Assembly (NCBI GenBank): GCA_033977485.1
Contig: CM066998.1
Span: 55,022,274-55,086,273, forward strand
Direction: 5' to 3'
DNA: 64,000 nucleotides
DNA from: Hydrangea macrophylla
Taxonomy: Eukaryota > Streptophyta > Magnoliopsida > Cornales > Hydrangeaceae
Part shown: in pieces, positions 10,832 to 23,453 of the stretch
Position numbering within the stretch: the stretch's first letter is position 1
Layout of the letters: each line of letters begins with the position of its first letter
Made by a program: the position numbers and the translations under genes
Notes under the pieces: generated by a model
Told to the model about the DNA's origin: nothing
Databases searched by the model: none
What the model saw: only the letters and a program-made list of their open reading frames with translations

Positions 10832-11300
10832 ATTAGCTTTCACATTTTTGGATATTTTTTGTGGTTATGTTGGGGTACTTTTGGTATCATTTTGGTGAAT
10901 TGTAGTTCTTGTTTGTGGATGATCTTGTTGTTTATTTGTGGATATGTTAGCTTGGATATGGATGGTTTTGGACATGTTTTTATTGACTGTTTGGCTTATG
11001 TTTATTTCTTATATCCCGTGCCATGTCAATATTTCTTTTCTTGCCTATTTTCTATTCTTTCTTTTTCTTTGTTGATTCTAGCATTGCAGGTAAATGAAAT
11101 TACCGCTTGCTCGCTTCGCTTGTTTTCGGTAATGTTCGACCCTAGTTGGGGGGTGTGAGAGTTATCTCTCTCATTGCATTTTAGTCTCTTGTCTTTCGTT
11201 CTGCATTCTAAAAAAAAACAAAACTTTTTGGGCCTTGTCCCGTGTTTCCAATGATTTTAGTAAAGTTGCCCCAGTCTAATGCTGAGCGATGACACTTGTC
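10832..11300 (+). repeat. Possible truncated 3' LTR of the Athila-type element
   Basis: This unique-looking sequence follows the G-rich tract. The LTR could start at TGATTAGC (10831) or at TGTGAGAG (11152). It contains no copy of the palindrome cluster seen in the 5' LTR, so if this is the 3' LTR, only its first part survives. The matching part of the 5' LTR lies outside the window, so the call cannot be confirmed. Confidence 0.3.
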
Positions 11301-11896
11301 TCAAGTTTTTTTTTTCCTTTTGATTTTTATACTTAATTGACACGTGTGAAAATCCTACTTGATTTGTTCATCTACCACATGTTCTCCAATTCATTCTTTA
11401 TTACAACTTGAATCTTTTGTATATATGTACAATTTTCTTTTCTCATCATTTAATTAATTACTCATATGTATTTCTTTTTTGATCATGTCGTGCATTTATA
11501 ACAGTGATCTAGTAATTGAACTATATATAAAACTATGTCATATGATCAAAATCTAGCTTTGTTATAAAATTCAATTTTTTCAATGAGTTTTTTTTTTCTT
11601 CTTTTTATTGATATCTAGTAAAATTGGTATTTAAACTAATAAAAAATTTTAGAATAAGGTACGTTAGAGGAAATATTGTATAATGAAATGATACAATTGA
11701 ATGGGTGAGTAGCTTATTTGAAATAATCGTAATAAAAACTTGTAATCTTGCTAGTTTGCTACCCATTGAATGATTATGATTATATGGTTTGGCAAATGTC
11801 ACGTGGGTGCTGCCTACCCAGCAGTACTTTAAGTGCTGTCGAGAATCCCTCCCCAACCACATCCATAAAACAAACACCTTCTAGGGTGAAATTCAC
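11301..11896. other. AT-rich DNA with no recognised gene
   Basis: It has several T runs and no conserved coding text in any frame. Confidence 0.7.
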
Positions 11897-12395
11897 TTAC
11901 AGTTTGTTTGGATTGCGAGAAGTGGAGAGAAGATAAAAGAAACTTATCAAGAGAATGGAATAGAAGAGAAGAGAAAAGAAAGTTGAGTTTTCTTGATCAT
12001 GTTTCGATAGACAATAGAGAAATATAATTTTTTCGCATTTGGTTAACTTTCATAAGAGAAAAGAAAAGAAAAGAAAAGAAAGTACTTATAACCAATTTAT
12101 TTTTTTATTCTCTATTAGAGATATATGTTAGATGAAATAATAATATATTGTGGCATATTGGTCTTTTACACATTATTTAATTAAGTTTCTCTTCTTTTCT
12201 CTCAAGAATCTTTCCTATTTGGAAAGAAACAAAAGTGAGCTCTTTTCTCCCCATTTTCTTCTCACTTTCTCTCCATTTCTCTTCTCTTCTCTCCCTACTT
12301 AAATTAACAAACGAGATAATGGGAGAGAAAATGGTACTCTTTCTCTTCTCTTCTCTTCTCTTCTCTCCATTTCTCTCAATCCAAACGAAGTGTTA
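11897..12395. mobile_element. MITE-like element with ~33-bp imperfect TIRs
   Basis: The left end reads ACAGTTTGTTTGGATTG followed by CGAGAAGTGGAGAGAAG. The right end is its inverted form (CTTCTCTCCATTTCTC, then CAATCCAAACGAAGTGT). The inside is rich in GA on one arm and CT on the other, and has no coding text. A target duplication is not clear. The ends resemble hAT-type MITEs. Confidence 0.65.
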
Positions 12396-13076
12396 GATAA
12401 AACATAGTCTTATTGCATCTAATTCGATATTAGTTTATTGATCTACACTATCATAAACTCACAAATAAAAGGGCAAAAATAATTAAAAAAAGGAGCAAAC
12501 ATTTCGTGTCTTTTTTTCTTCTTCTAATGTTATATATTTGATACAATAGTACTTAAGTTAGAAAACAATTGCATATATCATATTGTAATCATATCATTGA
12601 CTTATCATAAGACCAGTCACGTATATTAGTTTTTAATGGCCACCTTTCAGAAATTGGAAATCTACAAAATGAATGTAGGGCAATATTTATACATCATTTA
12701 ATGTTTGAACTTTATTAGGCTACTCTATTTCATAGTTCGAGTGTTAGATCCTACCCTCTTTCTCTTGTAATAAAAAAAAGAACTAACTTAATTGTTTTAA
12801 TTTTTTTTTCATATTTTTGAAAATATTTTTTAAGTCTGTAGTTATACACTCCCACTTATTTCATTACCACAATTACTTTTTTAATTACTTCTAATTTTAG
12901 AATAATATAATAATTTTTAAATTTTAATCCCAAATTTAAATTCCAAGACATGTATTTTGACATTAGTTCATCAAGGAGGTCAGTGTAGTTTACACACTTT
13001 TTTTTCCATTGAATTAGTTCATCCTGGCATTTGTGTATCCATACACCAGCATGGCTTACACTTTTATTTATTTTTG
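12396..13076. other. AT-rich intergenic DNA
   Basis: No gene was recognised. Near 12977-13000 is a short piece (GGAGGTCAGTGTAGTTTACAC) that resembles the ends of the foldback element that follows. Confidence 0.6.
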
Positions 13077-13555
13077 GGAAAATTACACCGACTTCCCCTG
13101 AGGTATCTGACAATTACATGAACCTCCCTCATATTTTAAAAAATTACACTCATCTCCCTTCTATTTTAAAAATGACTGTTATACCCTTGGACAAATCATC
13201 ATAAAAATCCACTACCTTTTAAAAATGAAAAAGAAATGACAATTAAAATTAATATATATATATATATATATATATCAACGACAAAATTTTAGTATATATC
13301 AAATCAAGCTTTTATTAATTTTTTTTTAAAAAAAACATAAAAATCATCAATAAAATTATCTACTGCCACTTTAAAATGAAAAGAATAATAATAATAATGA
13401 AAAAAAAACATCAAAAATTGTTTTTTTTTTAAAAAGAATAGTTAGATTGTATTTTTGTCTGCTTTATATTTTTAAAATTGTGAACTTGCTCCCAACATTG
13501 TGAATGAGCTGCTCCAATGAAACTTAATTAGCACACGCCTTGCATGGGCAATGCC

Positions 13556-13600
<45 letters not shown>

Positions 13601-14364
13601 ATAAGACTCCAATGAGCATGTTTTTTTTTTTAAATAAAGCAGACAAAAATGCAATAGAACTATTCATTTTAAAAAAAAATGTTGTTAATGTTTTTTTAAA
13701 TTTTATTTTTATTATTCTTTTTATTTTAAAGTGGTAGTAGATAATTTTGTTGATGATTTTTCATGTTTTTAAATTGTTATTGATGTTTATAAATAAAGAG
13801 TAATGTTTCGCTTCTCAAATTTCTTTCCCAAAAGTGTTTCCCAACACATGTGGCAGTGTACCCAATTGATTTGATGTTAAAGTGGTTCAACTGTAGTCTT
13901 ACTTCAACATCATTTGCGATGAAAATTTGGAAAGCATAATATTACTCTGAATAAATGTTATAATTTCTTTCACTTACTACTTGGACAAAAAAGTTAATGA
14001 TTAATACTAAAAAATTAAATATGTAAACTATTGTAAGTCAGGCTAAAGATTTATAACCTAAATTTGAAAAAAAAAATTCGAGCTGCAAATTTTTTTAAAG
14101 TAAGGGCTAAATGCTATAAATCTAATTATATAAAATTTGCTAATGTATATATAATTTTATCCAATGCGCGCATGCATACACACTCACACAAATACACACA
14201 CACACGTACATATATATATATATATATATATAATGAGATAAGGGGTAAATTGGTAATCTTACACTCAAAAAGTAGGTAGAGAAGAGGTGAGTGTTATTTT
14301 TCAAACTAAAGGGGAGGTTCCTGTAATTGTCATATACCTCGAGGGAGGTCAGTGTAATTTGGCG
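13077..14364. mobile_element. Foldback-type element with long inverted arms
   Basis: The outer ends are inverted copies: 'gaaaattacaccgacttccc' plus 'ctgaggtatctgacaattac' on the left, and the complement of 'gtcatatacctcgaggg' and 'ggtcagtgtaattt' on the right. Inner arms are also inverted (about 13325-13475 against 13620-13770, sharing 'tttttgtctgctttat'). The spacer holds a GT microsatellite. The right arm has extra unpaired sequence (about 13780-14230). No transposase is encoded. The family is uncertain. Confidence 0.65.
13559..13596. repeat. (GT)n microsatellite
   Basis: About 18 GT units lie in the spacer of the foldback element. Confidence 0.95.
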
Positions 14365-15915
14365 TTTATTTTTTTCTCAAATTCTTGGTTTCTTTTTTTA
14401 ATGTATATATATATCTAGTTCGGATCTTAGGCGGACCTTAAAAAACGGACCTAAGAGACGGGCTGTCACGCCCCGGATCCACACATGTAAATCTAGGATA
14501 CGTGGCACGCCACCAAGGCTCATCCCAAGTCATTAAAGTTATAGAAATCAAAATGATAAAAGTTTTGATCAAAGAACTCAACACATTTTTTTTTCAAAGG
14601 TTTGAACACATACACCCAACCATATACATCTTACTAAAATCTGTTATCAAAAGCAACATTTTTGTAGGTCAAGGGGTCCCCAAAGATACTCCCTCGCCTA
14701 ATTAGAAGTTACAGAAATACAACCTCGCCCCATAACCAATCAATATAACACGTCCCCTGTATTACAAGAATTTAAGCCACAATCATTTTCTACACAAATC
14801 TAAATAAATAATTGATTACAATATTTCACTAATTTAATTTATTGAACATAAATCTAATAAGTAGAAATTCAATTATAATCACACGCCCACGAATGCTCAC
14901 CAATTCCATTTCTTTCCTTTTGAGCTCCACCTTGAACACCTACGATGGTTATTCAATAACCACTACAATATATAAGCTATATGCTTGTGAATAACACTAA
15001 TTATGCACATGGATAATAAACATGCTCAATTTCATTTCACTACAACCAATTATAGTCTCCCGAAATTACTAGTTCACTACCACCACTACCAACTAGTCCG
15101 CGGCTCCACTCCCTAAGCCCACGTGACCTAGTTATGACCCACGCCCTCACGCGTGCGGTCCCATAGGCCTCTGGCGGCCGTGGTCGTCACCACATCAATT
15201 ACCTCATGGTGGTATAGAACTAGCAATTCCATTGACCCAAATAAGCAACTCAACATGCTCACATAATTCATTACACCGTGCTTTCACAATCAAATTGGGC
15301 CTAGTTTAACCACATGAATTTTGCCCAATAATAAGCTAATAAGCTTTATTAAGCTTACTTAACATACTTTTACATCACAAAATGAACCCAAACATGAAAC
15401 CATCCACATATCATAATTAATGTCACTCACCTCTTCGAATAATTTAATAAGCCGAGAAACCCCGAATTTTCCTAGATCCAGCCCAAATATGAACCTATAG
15501 TTAATCCTACACAATTTTGGTAAACTAAATATTACTAACCCATTTGGGTCACGAAAAATGTATCGATTAATCCCCAATTAAATTATACCATAAGGTTAGG
15601 CTTACCCCCATGAGTTCAAATATGGCCTCGTATTACGATTTGGACAATGTACAATGGAGTTATGGCATCAAGAGGGTCGAAACCCTCACTTTCCTCTCTT
15701 GCTTCGCGCGTCTCTCTCTGTTCTCTCAGTCTCTGTTTTCTTCCTCTTTTTTTTTTTTTTTTTTTTCTGATTTCTTCCAATCTTGATTAAAATTAATGTA
15801 ACTAATATATATAATATAATATAATATATATACATGTACACCACCCCGCCGCCGCCATTTACAAGCACACACACTCACGTTTATTGTTTTTGTCTTTTTT
15901 TTTTTTTTATATATA

Positions 15916-16450
15916 TCTATTCTTATATCTAAAAGTGGAGGATAAAAGCAGAAATCAACGAGAGCTTGACACTTGGCAGGATGGATTGAATGTTTCTTTC
16001 TCCCAAGTCTCAACTGTGTATATACATATATCCAGTCAGGCTCTAAAGAGGACTTCTGTTTTGGCCGTCCAAAAATATATGAGTATGATGTAACCACCCA
16101 TCTTATGCTATCTTTTCAAGAAATGTGTTTTTTGTTCGTTTTTCTGGTATTGTCAAGCTCATTTATATGCCAAAAATATATCAGTATGATGTAACCACCC
16201 ATTTTACGTCATCTTTTTAAGGAATGTGCATTTTATTCGTTTATGTTGTATTGTCAAATTTCTGTAAAATAGTTCAATTTTTTAAGTACTACAAATGTAT
16301 ATGTATTCTTTTGTTGCAATAGTTTTTCAATTTTGTCTTGATGGCACTGGGATGTTGTGGAGTACTACGAATTACTTTTCATTTTAAAGTGTTTTGATAA
16401 ACATTTTATGACAAATAGCGTACCCGCGCATTGCGCGGGTTGTAGGCTAG
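15916..16450 (+). mobile_element. Non-autonomous Helitron, 535 bp
   Basis: It begins TCTATTCTTATATC after an A. It ends with the hairpin ACCCGCGC-att-GCGCGGGT (16422-16440), then TGTAGG and CTAG, followed by T. TC at the 5' end, a hairpin close to a CTAG 3' end and insertion between A and T are the Helitron hallmarks. No Rep/helicase is encoded. It sits inside the 14.5-17.0-kb LTR. Confidence 0.8.
16069..16270 (+). repeat. 101-bp tandem duplication inside the Helitron
   Basis: Two diverged copies start at 16069 and 16170, each opening 'ccaaaaatatat' and containing 'agtatgatgtaaccaccca'. Confidence 0.85.
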
Positions 16451-17044
16451 TATTAAATAATGATGATGAGTCATAGAGGTGAGGTGTCAACCTCATGGCC
16501 TTTCAACCAATTCTAGCTTATTCTATTTACACCCCCACAAGTTTCTAAAGTCTATTATAGTATCTAAACTAATTATATTATTATCCCAATATCTAAGTGA
16601 GTGTACATCTATATCACGTATGGCCCCAAACGTGATCTCACATATCATATGAAGGCACTAATTAGCCTACCAATTATGCCATGTGTCCAATTACGCTCTC
16701 ACAAGGGTACCCAAACTGGTCCCATAAATAAACATGAACAATAAAAGAATATTAAAGCACTTAACATTTCATCAATTAAATAATCATATGCCATCAGTAT
16801 GTATCATAATGTACACATTTATATTTACATGTCTACCATTTAATCACAGAAATGCAACTAAATGCAATTTATTCAATCTGGACCTTCCGTGGGTCCCGTT
16901 CCACATTTATCCAAGTGTGCCCTTTATCAAGCACTTATCCTATCGGGGTAACTGAAACTTACCCAAATCATCACATGCATAATTATAGTAATTAATGCAT
17001 GTCAAAATGAATATTAACACTATTTTTCGGGTACGGGTATTACA

Positions 17045-17100
17045 CTCTCCCCCCCTTTTAGGAAGTTTGTCCCCAAACTTTTATCACCTCACGAATCAAA
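17045..17100 (-). other. Polypurine tract and 3' internal end of a gypsy element
   Basis: The minus strand reads GTTTGGGGACAAACTTCC followed by TAAAAGGGGGGGAGAG and then the LTR start. This is the usual chromovirus end (a Gly/Asp-rich stop region, PPT, LTR). Little of the body remains to the right. Confidence 0.65.
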
Positions 17101-18185
17101 TAGATATAAGTTTTTCTGCTCAAACATTTATTGATTCACCTGTAACAACACGATTATAATATATATTGTATCCACTGGTGTAACCGGAATCGCAACTAAC
17201 TGATCCTCATTCTTTTCAATATTTTCGATTAATATGCTGGAATTTCAGTCTTACTCGATTCGTCAAATTATACCATTTTCTGAAGATAAAACTTCTAGAA
17301 ATATTTCTCTTCTACAATAGTCATTTCCCCAACCATTTCGGAACAAATCTCATTTGTCTTTATTATATTACCCCACTAGATATCAGCGGGTGATAGAATG
17401 TCTCGCAAAAGTTCAATCTCATTTTCACGGCTTCTTGCAAGATTCCAGAACTTATTCATAATCGATTACTTACTATGCATGAAACTATGCATCATTGATA
17501 TATTCGACTCCACTCGATTTAACATCCGACTTACTTAACTTTGTTACATTAACAATGTAACACCGTTGGCTTAGAGTGACTCGCCCAGTGGGTCGAGCTA
17601 TGGTTACTTTACTATCGTTGTCTGCCCCTCCGTGGCCATAGTAGTAATCTCGCTTTATAAGCTAACCATGTACTCTAGGTCCTCGGGACCTTGCCTTATG
17701 AATATCGTCGCCGGTTTACGAAACGGTTACTTTACTTATTGGTCGTCGCAACCGCAGAAGTAATCTCGCCTTACAAGCTAACCGTGTTTATGCATTTCTC
17801 GATGTACTCTTATCAACATGGTTACTTTACTATCGTGTCTGCCTCTCCGTGGCTATAGTAGCAATCATCGCTGGCATGCGATCATGTAAATCCATTTGAT
17901 AGTATCAACTCACTACATATCAACTTTCGAACCTCCGGGGTCGACTACACATATTTCTAAATGCATACAGACTTGGTCTCCGCGACCGTTTGACTCTATA
18001 CTCGTACACGTCGACTTGACGTTGCGACACCGACTTCTACATGAGGTGTATCATATGTTATGCATGAGATACAAGTTAATTAAACAGTTACTATTTATTC
18101 TTGAAATATAGTACGGGCCCTAGCTTGTAATACCACATGTTAAATCATGAGCTTAACCGGACTGATAATAATAACGAACAGTAAT

Positions 18186-18234
<49 letters not shown>

Positions 18235-18413
18235 GAGATAATATGTTTGGGGTGTAACATATTAACATGAGGTTAATCAGAAAGTGATAACAATAATATT
18301 ATTAATATTAATATTAATATTAATAATATTAATAGTAGCGGGATAATAAAGCGGACATTAATATTTTCAGGGTACATATGTTAATCACGAGGTTAACTGG
18401 ACAATAATAATAA
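17101..18413 (-). repeat. LTR-derived sequence, left part, split by a MULE
   Basis: No coding text is seen. It contains repeated segments such as GGTTACTTTACTATCG…TAAGCTAACC (17600-17880) and an AAT microsatellite (18187-18231). The continuation lies at 23454-24230, which ends AGGTATTACA like a minus-strand LTR start. The left boundary was not found. Confidence 0.45.
18187..18231. repeat. (AAT)n microsatellite
   Basis: About 15 ATA/AAT units occur in the LTR-derived sequence just left of the MULE. Confidence 0.95.
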
Positions 18414-21400
18414 GGGTAAATTATGTAAACACCCCCTCAACTATCACCGGTTTTCACTTATACCCCCTGGTCTTTTATTTTTTAATAAACTGACCCCCTC
18501 ATGTATACCAGTTTGACACTAACACCCCCTCCGTTTCTTTAGCCGTCAAAATGTCCACGATTTTCTTGTCACGTTAGGCAACACTTTCCTATATGACCAT
18601 ATTGCCCCTCAAGGCCTATAAAAGACACCTCTCTCTCTCTCTCTAATAAATACTGGTCTCTCTCTCTCCCTCCCTCCCACCCACCCACCCACCCACGCAA
18701 AGAGAGCAGCAAAGAATCGCACCATAGGTTCACTATTTGAACCTTTTATTTTTTTATTTATTTATTTTTTTTTATTTTGTTAACAGCAAGAGTTTGGTCA
18801 TAAAATGTTGTCACTTGTAGAGTAATCTACAACTATACACCACAAAATGCCATCAAAATTTAAAACTGGAAAGCCAAAAGCTCCCCCAAAGGCAAACCAC
18901 ATCATCTCCGAGCCCAACAAATGTCTTTGGTCTCTACTTTCAAGCCATGCTCAAAACTGGGAATTTGTAGCTACCTCAAGACAACAATATCAATTTGCCC
19001 ACTAAATTGTATGGTAATCCACTATACACATGTACACCTTCAATTAGAGACCCAACAATAAAAATATTAGCCACAGCAAAAAAAAATGAGTAGCTTGCAA
19101 TAGCAAAAAAACCAACACTGTCCCACTGCTAAACCAAGCAGAGATGCCCAAAAGAGCCTCAAAGTTGTGCTTTATGAGCCACAAACATACTATGCAACAG
19201 AAGCACATGACCCCAACCAAACTTAAGTGCAACCAAAAAGCACAAAAGCACTTAGCATTATGTGCAGCACAAAAGCACTTGACTTTTTTTTTTTTTTGAT
19301 TTCCTTGTCAAGAAGACTAAAACCAAATCATTACAGCACCCTTTACATAGCAGCAGCAGCAGCATAATATCAGCAACATCACCACTTTGACAGCATAGAG
19401 GCTTCGAAGAAAACACGAAGACTCCACTAAAACGCTTCATTGATTAAAATGCAAGCATCCAAGACAGCAACCACCAGAAACCATATTAAATGACCAACCA
19501 AAACAAAGACTAGCCTCCAAAGACAGCAATTAATAGCACTATATCCAATTGCAAACATCAGAAATTTACTTTTTCCTTATAAACATACTAAAAACTGTTT
19601 GTTCCTACATATTGTAGCAAAAGTAAAATAATTGGAGATTAGCAAATATTATATAGACCAACCACAATCAAAGTAGCTCCTCATCACCAAAAACTTACAC
19701 AAAAAAAGTGTCTATGGAGTAGGCCACAAAATAAACAGAGTTGGTATTCATCTCCAAAAAAAGCTTAAAGAGTTCCAATTTCAAAACGCGCTCCAACCGT
19801 CAAGATTTGATGATGCTTGAACCTATGAACCATGACTACTAGGTGCACCTTGACTTGAATCCATGACTGAAAAAGTGGCATCAACAAATTGTTTTACACC
19901 AAAAACATTTACCAAATTAAATTCATATGTAAGTGTTTGTGTTATTACACCAAAAACAAATGCACAAAAAGCCTAGACAATGATTATTGTACCTACATTG
20001 GAGGAATAAATAGTGGAATTTTAGGCACCGGTGGGCCTCCCCCACTTATTTTAGCAACTTTTCCTTTTTCTTTTCCTTTAGCATTTGAAGAACCACTAGC
20101 CTTTTTCTTCCCAACAGGGCCTTTACATGTCCTAGAGTTGTGGCCAAGGTTACCACATTTGGTACATCTGAGGGATTGAAAGTTTTTTCTCACAGTGTAT
20201 GGATTCTTAGGCTCATCAGCAGCCTTTCTCCTTGCTTTCTTTGGTCTACTAGGAGGTCTACGTAATGTAGGGGGCATGATAGGATCAAATTCAGTGCGAA
20301 CCCATAAGTTTGCATCAGGTATGGGTGTGATAATATGCTCGTATGCTGCATTGAAAGTTTCTATCCTATAATACTCATGCACAAAGTCTTCGGGCTGTCT
20401 ATGGTCAGTTATGATAGCAGCAATACCATGAATACAAGGCATACCTGTTACATCCCACTTTTTACAGCTACACGTACGTCCACCAAGGTCAACAATATGG
20501 GTCCTAGAAACATTAAACACCTCAAATATATTCCCCCCTGCATATGTTTCCTCATAATTCCTAGCATCTATCTTTGCTTTCTCTAAGTGCTTATGGATAT
20601 TTGGACATAGTGGACCAGAAAACTTAGTAATCCATTTTCTTTTTTCTTCATACCTACTCATTAATTACCTTCGAATCATTTCCATCATAGTGATGATAGG
20701 TTTATCTCTAGCATCTCTAATATAGTGATTAAATGACTCCGATATGTTATTGCTTAACATATCACACTTGCTCCGTGGGCTAAACATACATCTTGCCCAC
20801 AATGTTGGAGATTCATTCATTAACCACGTGTATGCATCAGAATTTTTGTCCTTTATTTCAGCCATATGTAACTCAAACTCTTGGACAGTATAAGCACATG
20901 TAGCTGACCACATTAGATCTTTAAGCTCTTTACCTTTGTATTTGTCTTTGAAGTTGGCATACATGTGCCTCACACAATACCTGTGGTCAGCTCCAGGCAT
21001 TAGTAATTTGAAACTCTCAACCAGTCCCTACATACAAAACAAAAAGGTTAGTATCTATAAGTTAAAAATTTTAAAAAATGTCCAACACATAAAAAAACAA
21101 ATTAAAAAAAAAAGAAAATAATTTACCTTTTGCCGGTCAGATGTAAATGTCCACCCCATATCCTCAGGCCTTCCAATCACATCTACCAAGTTTTCCAAGA
21201 ACCAAGTCCAACTACTCTTGCATTCAGCTTCAACTACCGCAATAGCCAATGGATACATTTGATTATTCCCATCTTTTCCAATAGCATGCATCAATTGTCC
21301 TCCATATGGCCCTTTTAAATGGCATGCATCAAGACCTATAATAGGCCTACAACCTGATATAAACCCCTTTCTTTGAACTTCATACATGACAAAAAGCCTC

Positions 21401-23453
21401 TGAAATAGTGGTGCTGAATTTAAACTAGTCCTTTCCACTTTAAGTTTAGCTGCACTGCCAACATTTTGCCTTCGTATCATCTCACAGTAATCCCACAGCC
21501 TCAAATATTGCTCCATATGGTTTCCTTCAACTATTTCCAAAGCTCTCTTTTTCGTTCGATACACTTTATTATCAGAAACATTCACCATCCAATCTCTTCT
21601 CACACTCTTTTTCATTGCATCCACCTTCCAGTTTGGGTCATCATTTAATCTATCCAAATTCTTTTTCGAGATCCACCCAAAAGTAGCTTGCTTATTGTTG
21701 TATGTCCTTGGACAAGTATGAGCATCTTTCATACTCTTGATTTGAAAAGTACTAGTCCCTTCAAATGGAGAAGCATGTATTCTCCAACCACATTCCATTT
21801 TACACACCACTGTCACTCTAGTACCCTCATTCTTCACAAACTTGAAGTCATACCCATTACGAATTGCATGCTCTCTAAGTGCAGCTCTATAAATGCTTAC
21901 ATTAGCAAACTTCATTCCTAGTTTCAGTTCAGGATTGTCCATGTCTGGTTTCTCAAAAAACTCTGGATATTCCATGGTTTGCTCATCATCGTCCGAGTTA
22001 TGTGAACTTTTGAGGATCTCACTATCCATGTCACTCTCTGCCTCATCAAATTGAATACCCTTGCCACTTGCCTTTGACGACCCTATATTATCAAAAGTCG
22101 CCGATTTACCCATAGTGTTGTCATTGTCACTCTTATCATCTAGCCTATCACCATCAGCAAAATATTCAAAGTCATTGTCACTCTCACTTGCATTGCCATT
22201 GCCACTACCCTACTCAAGTATAGCACCATCATTTTCATTAGACACAAACATTGGGTTCTCTACATAAAGCAGAATGGTGTTTCTACCATGGTTACAAGCA
22301 AACATATCCGACACATCACCATCAGTAGCGAGCTCCCTTAAACCCCCTTCAATGTCAGTATCTGGAAGTTGATGGCAAATCCTACTTATTTTTGGACAAC
22401 CTAATTTGTCAACAATTTCTACTATTTCAAAATAAGACATCTTATCAGGGTCAACTTTTATATAAGCAACTTCCTCTCCAACGTATGCATGTGAAGGATA
22501 ATTAACAAATCTCCCACTATAATGAATACTTAAGTTGATCAAATCATCCATTATAGCGTCTATCTTACTGCAAGGACAAAAAATGAATAGAAAATTAATA
22601 CAGAGTAAATTTTGCTTAAAAAAACATGTTGGGACCACAAACAAAATAAAAAATAATGCTTGTTGTTTCCTAGTGGATCCATAAGCCAAGTTGTTTATAC
22701 CACAATAATTGTTGGGACCACGTTATGTATCACAGGATATAATACAAATACATGCAAAAGCCTCTATGAGTGTGAGTCTGCACTAACTATGTAACAACCT
22801 AGGTGAAGAATACATCCCAAAAAACCCTAATTTGACCACAACCTCAAATCCCTATACATTTTCGGAGTGAAATGGGGAAGAAGAAATTTTTAACCCTTTT
22901 TAGTTCATTGATTTTGCAATCATAAAACGAAAAAATAACCCTGGATCGTGAAATCGCAGGAAGCCTATACATTTTCGAAATCAAAATGAGGGTAACTTTT
23001 CAAAACCCTTTGAAATCCTTTATTTTGAAATTGCAGTAAGAAAGAAACCCTATAATCTGTATGTTTTTGGAATCTTTAAGTGCTAACAAGTTTCAGAATA
23101 TTAATGAAAACTTACTATTGGACTCTATTTCTTCAACCTTTGAGCTTGATAAACGATTTCTTCAAAAGATCCAATCTCTATTCTTCAATCTCCCTCAAAG
23201 ATTCCGGTGAATTCGTCGCCTGAATGAGTTCTCTCTCAAATGATCCATCTCTTTACACAACGTTAATAATAGACTGAGAGATTTCTAGGGCTGAAAAAAA
23301 AGAGGGCAGTTAGGTAATTTTAAGAATTCTGTCACCACCGTCAGTTTAAAAGACCCCTCATATACATGAGGGGGTCAGTTTGTTAAAAAAAATAGATCAG
23401 GGGGTATAAGTGAAACCCGGAGATAGTTGAGGGGGTGTTTACATAATTTACCC
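18414..23453 (-). mobile_element. Full-length Mutator-like element (MULE), 5040 bp
   Basis: The terminal inverted repeats are over 100 bp and share GGGTAAATTATGTAAACACC, CCCTCAACTATC and CTGACCCCCTCATGTATA. The flanks give the same 9-bp duplication, taataataa (18405-18413 and 23454-23462), as expected for MULEs; the site is low-complexity, so the duplication is supportive but not unique. The transposase gene runs on the minus strand (22551-19993). About 1.4 kb of non-coding sequence follows the gene to the left TIR. Confidence 0.9.
19993..22551 (-). pseudogene. MULE transposase (PB1-like, MULE DDE, SWIM, CCHC), two premature stops
   Basis: The start ATG is at 22551 (MDDLINLSIHYSG), just after a splice acceptor (TTGTCCTTGCAG) that ends a 5'-leader intron. 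Coding runs 22551-21127, then a 99-bp GT-AG intron (21028-21126), then 21027-19993; the total is 820 codons in one frame. Domains in order: PB1-like N-terminus, a Ser/Asp-rich linker, a MuDR-type zinc/DNA-binding region (CKMECGWRIHAS), the DDE core (D in IGLDACHLKG, D in FTSDRQKG, E in NNISESFN), a SWIM finger (CSCKKWDVTGMPCIH) and a C-terminal knuckle (CTKCGNLGHNSRTC). Only two defects are visible: TAG at 22210-22212 in the linker and TAA at 20665-20667 after MEMIRR. It would act in the nucleus to move the element. It is probably recently silenced. Confidence 0.9.

Larger units (their letters stand above)
14464..17044 (-). mobile_element. Gypsy (chromovirus-like) LTR, minus orientation, carrying a Helitron
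   Basis: On the + strand it starts TGTCACGCCCCGG and ends GGGTATTACA, so on the minus strand the LTR begins TGTAATACCC. A polypurine tract (minus strand AAAAGGGGGGGAGAG, 17045-17060) abuts it, which identifies it as a 3' LTR with its body to the right. Apart from the Helitron (15916-16450) it is about 2.05 kb and has no coding text. The ends match those of the Tekay-like element at 41-52 kb, so it is a relative. Confidence 0.75.

Noticed and set aside
13530..13560. Possible Helitron 3' end (GGGCAATGCCC then TAGT) before the GT microsatellite
   Set aside because: The CTAG would overlap the hairpin arm, with no spacer, unlike the clear Helitron ends in the window.
22061..22267. Serine/leucine-rich open frame opposite the MULE transposase, and similar frames at 19889-20179 and 21466-21921
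   Set aside because: Antisense shadows of the transposase coding region.
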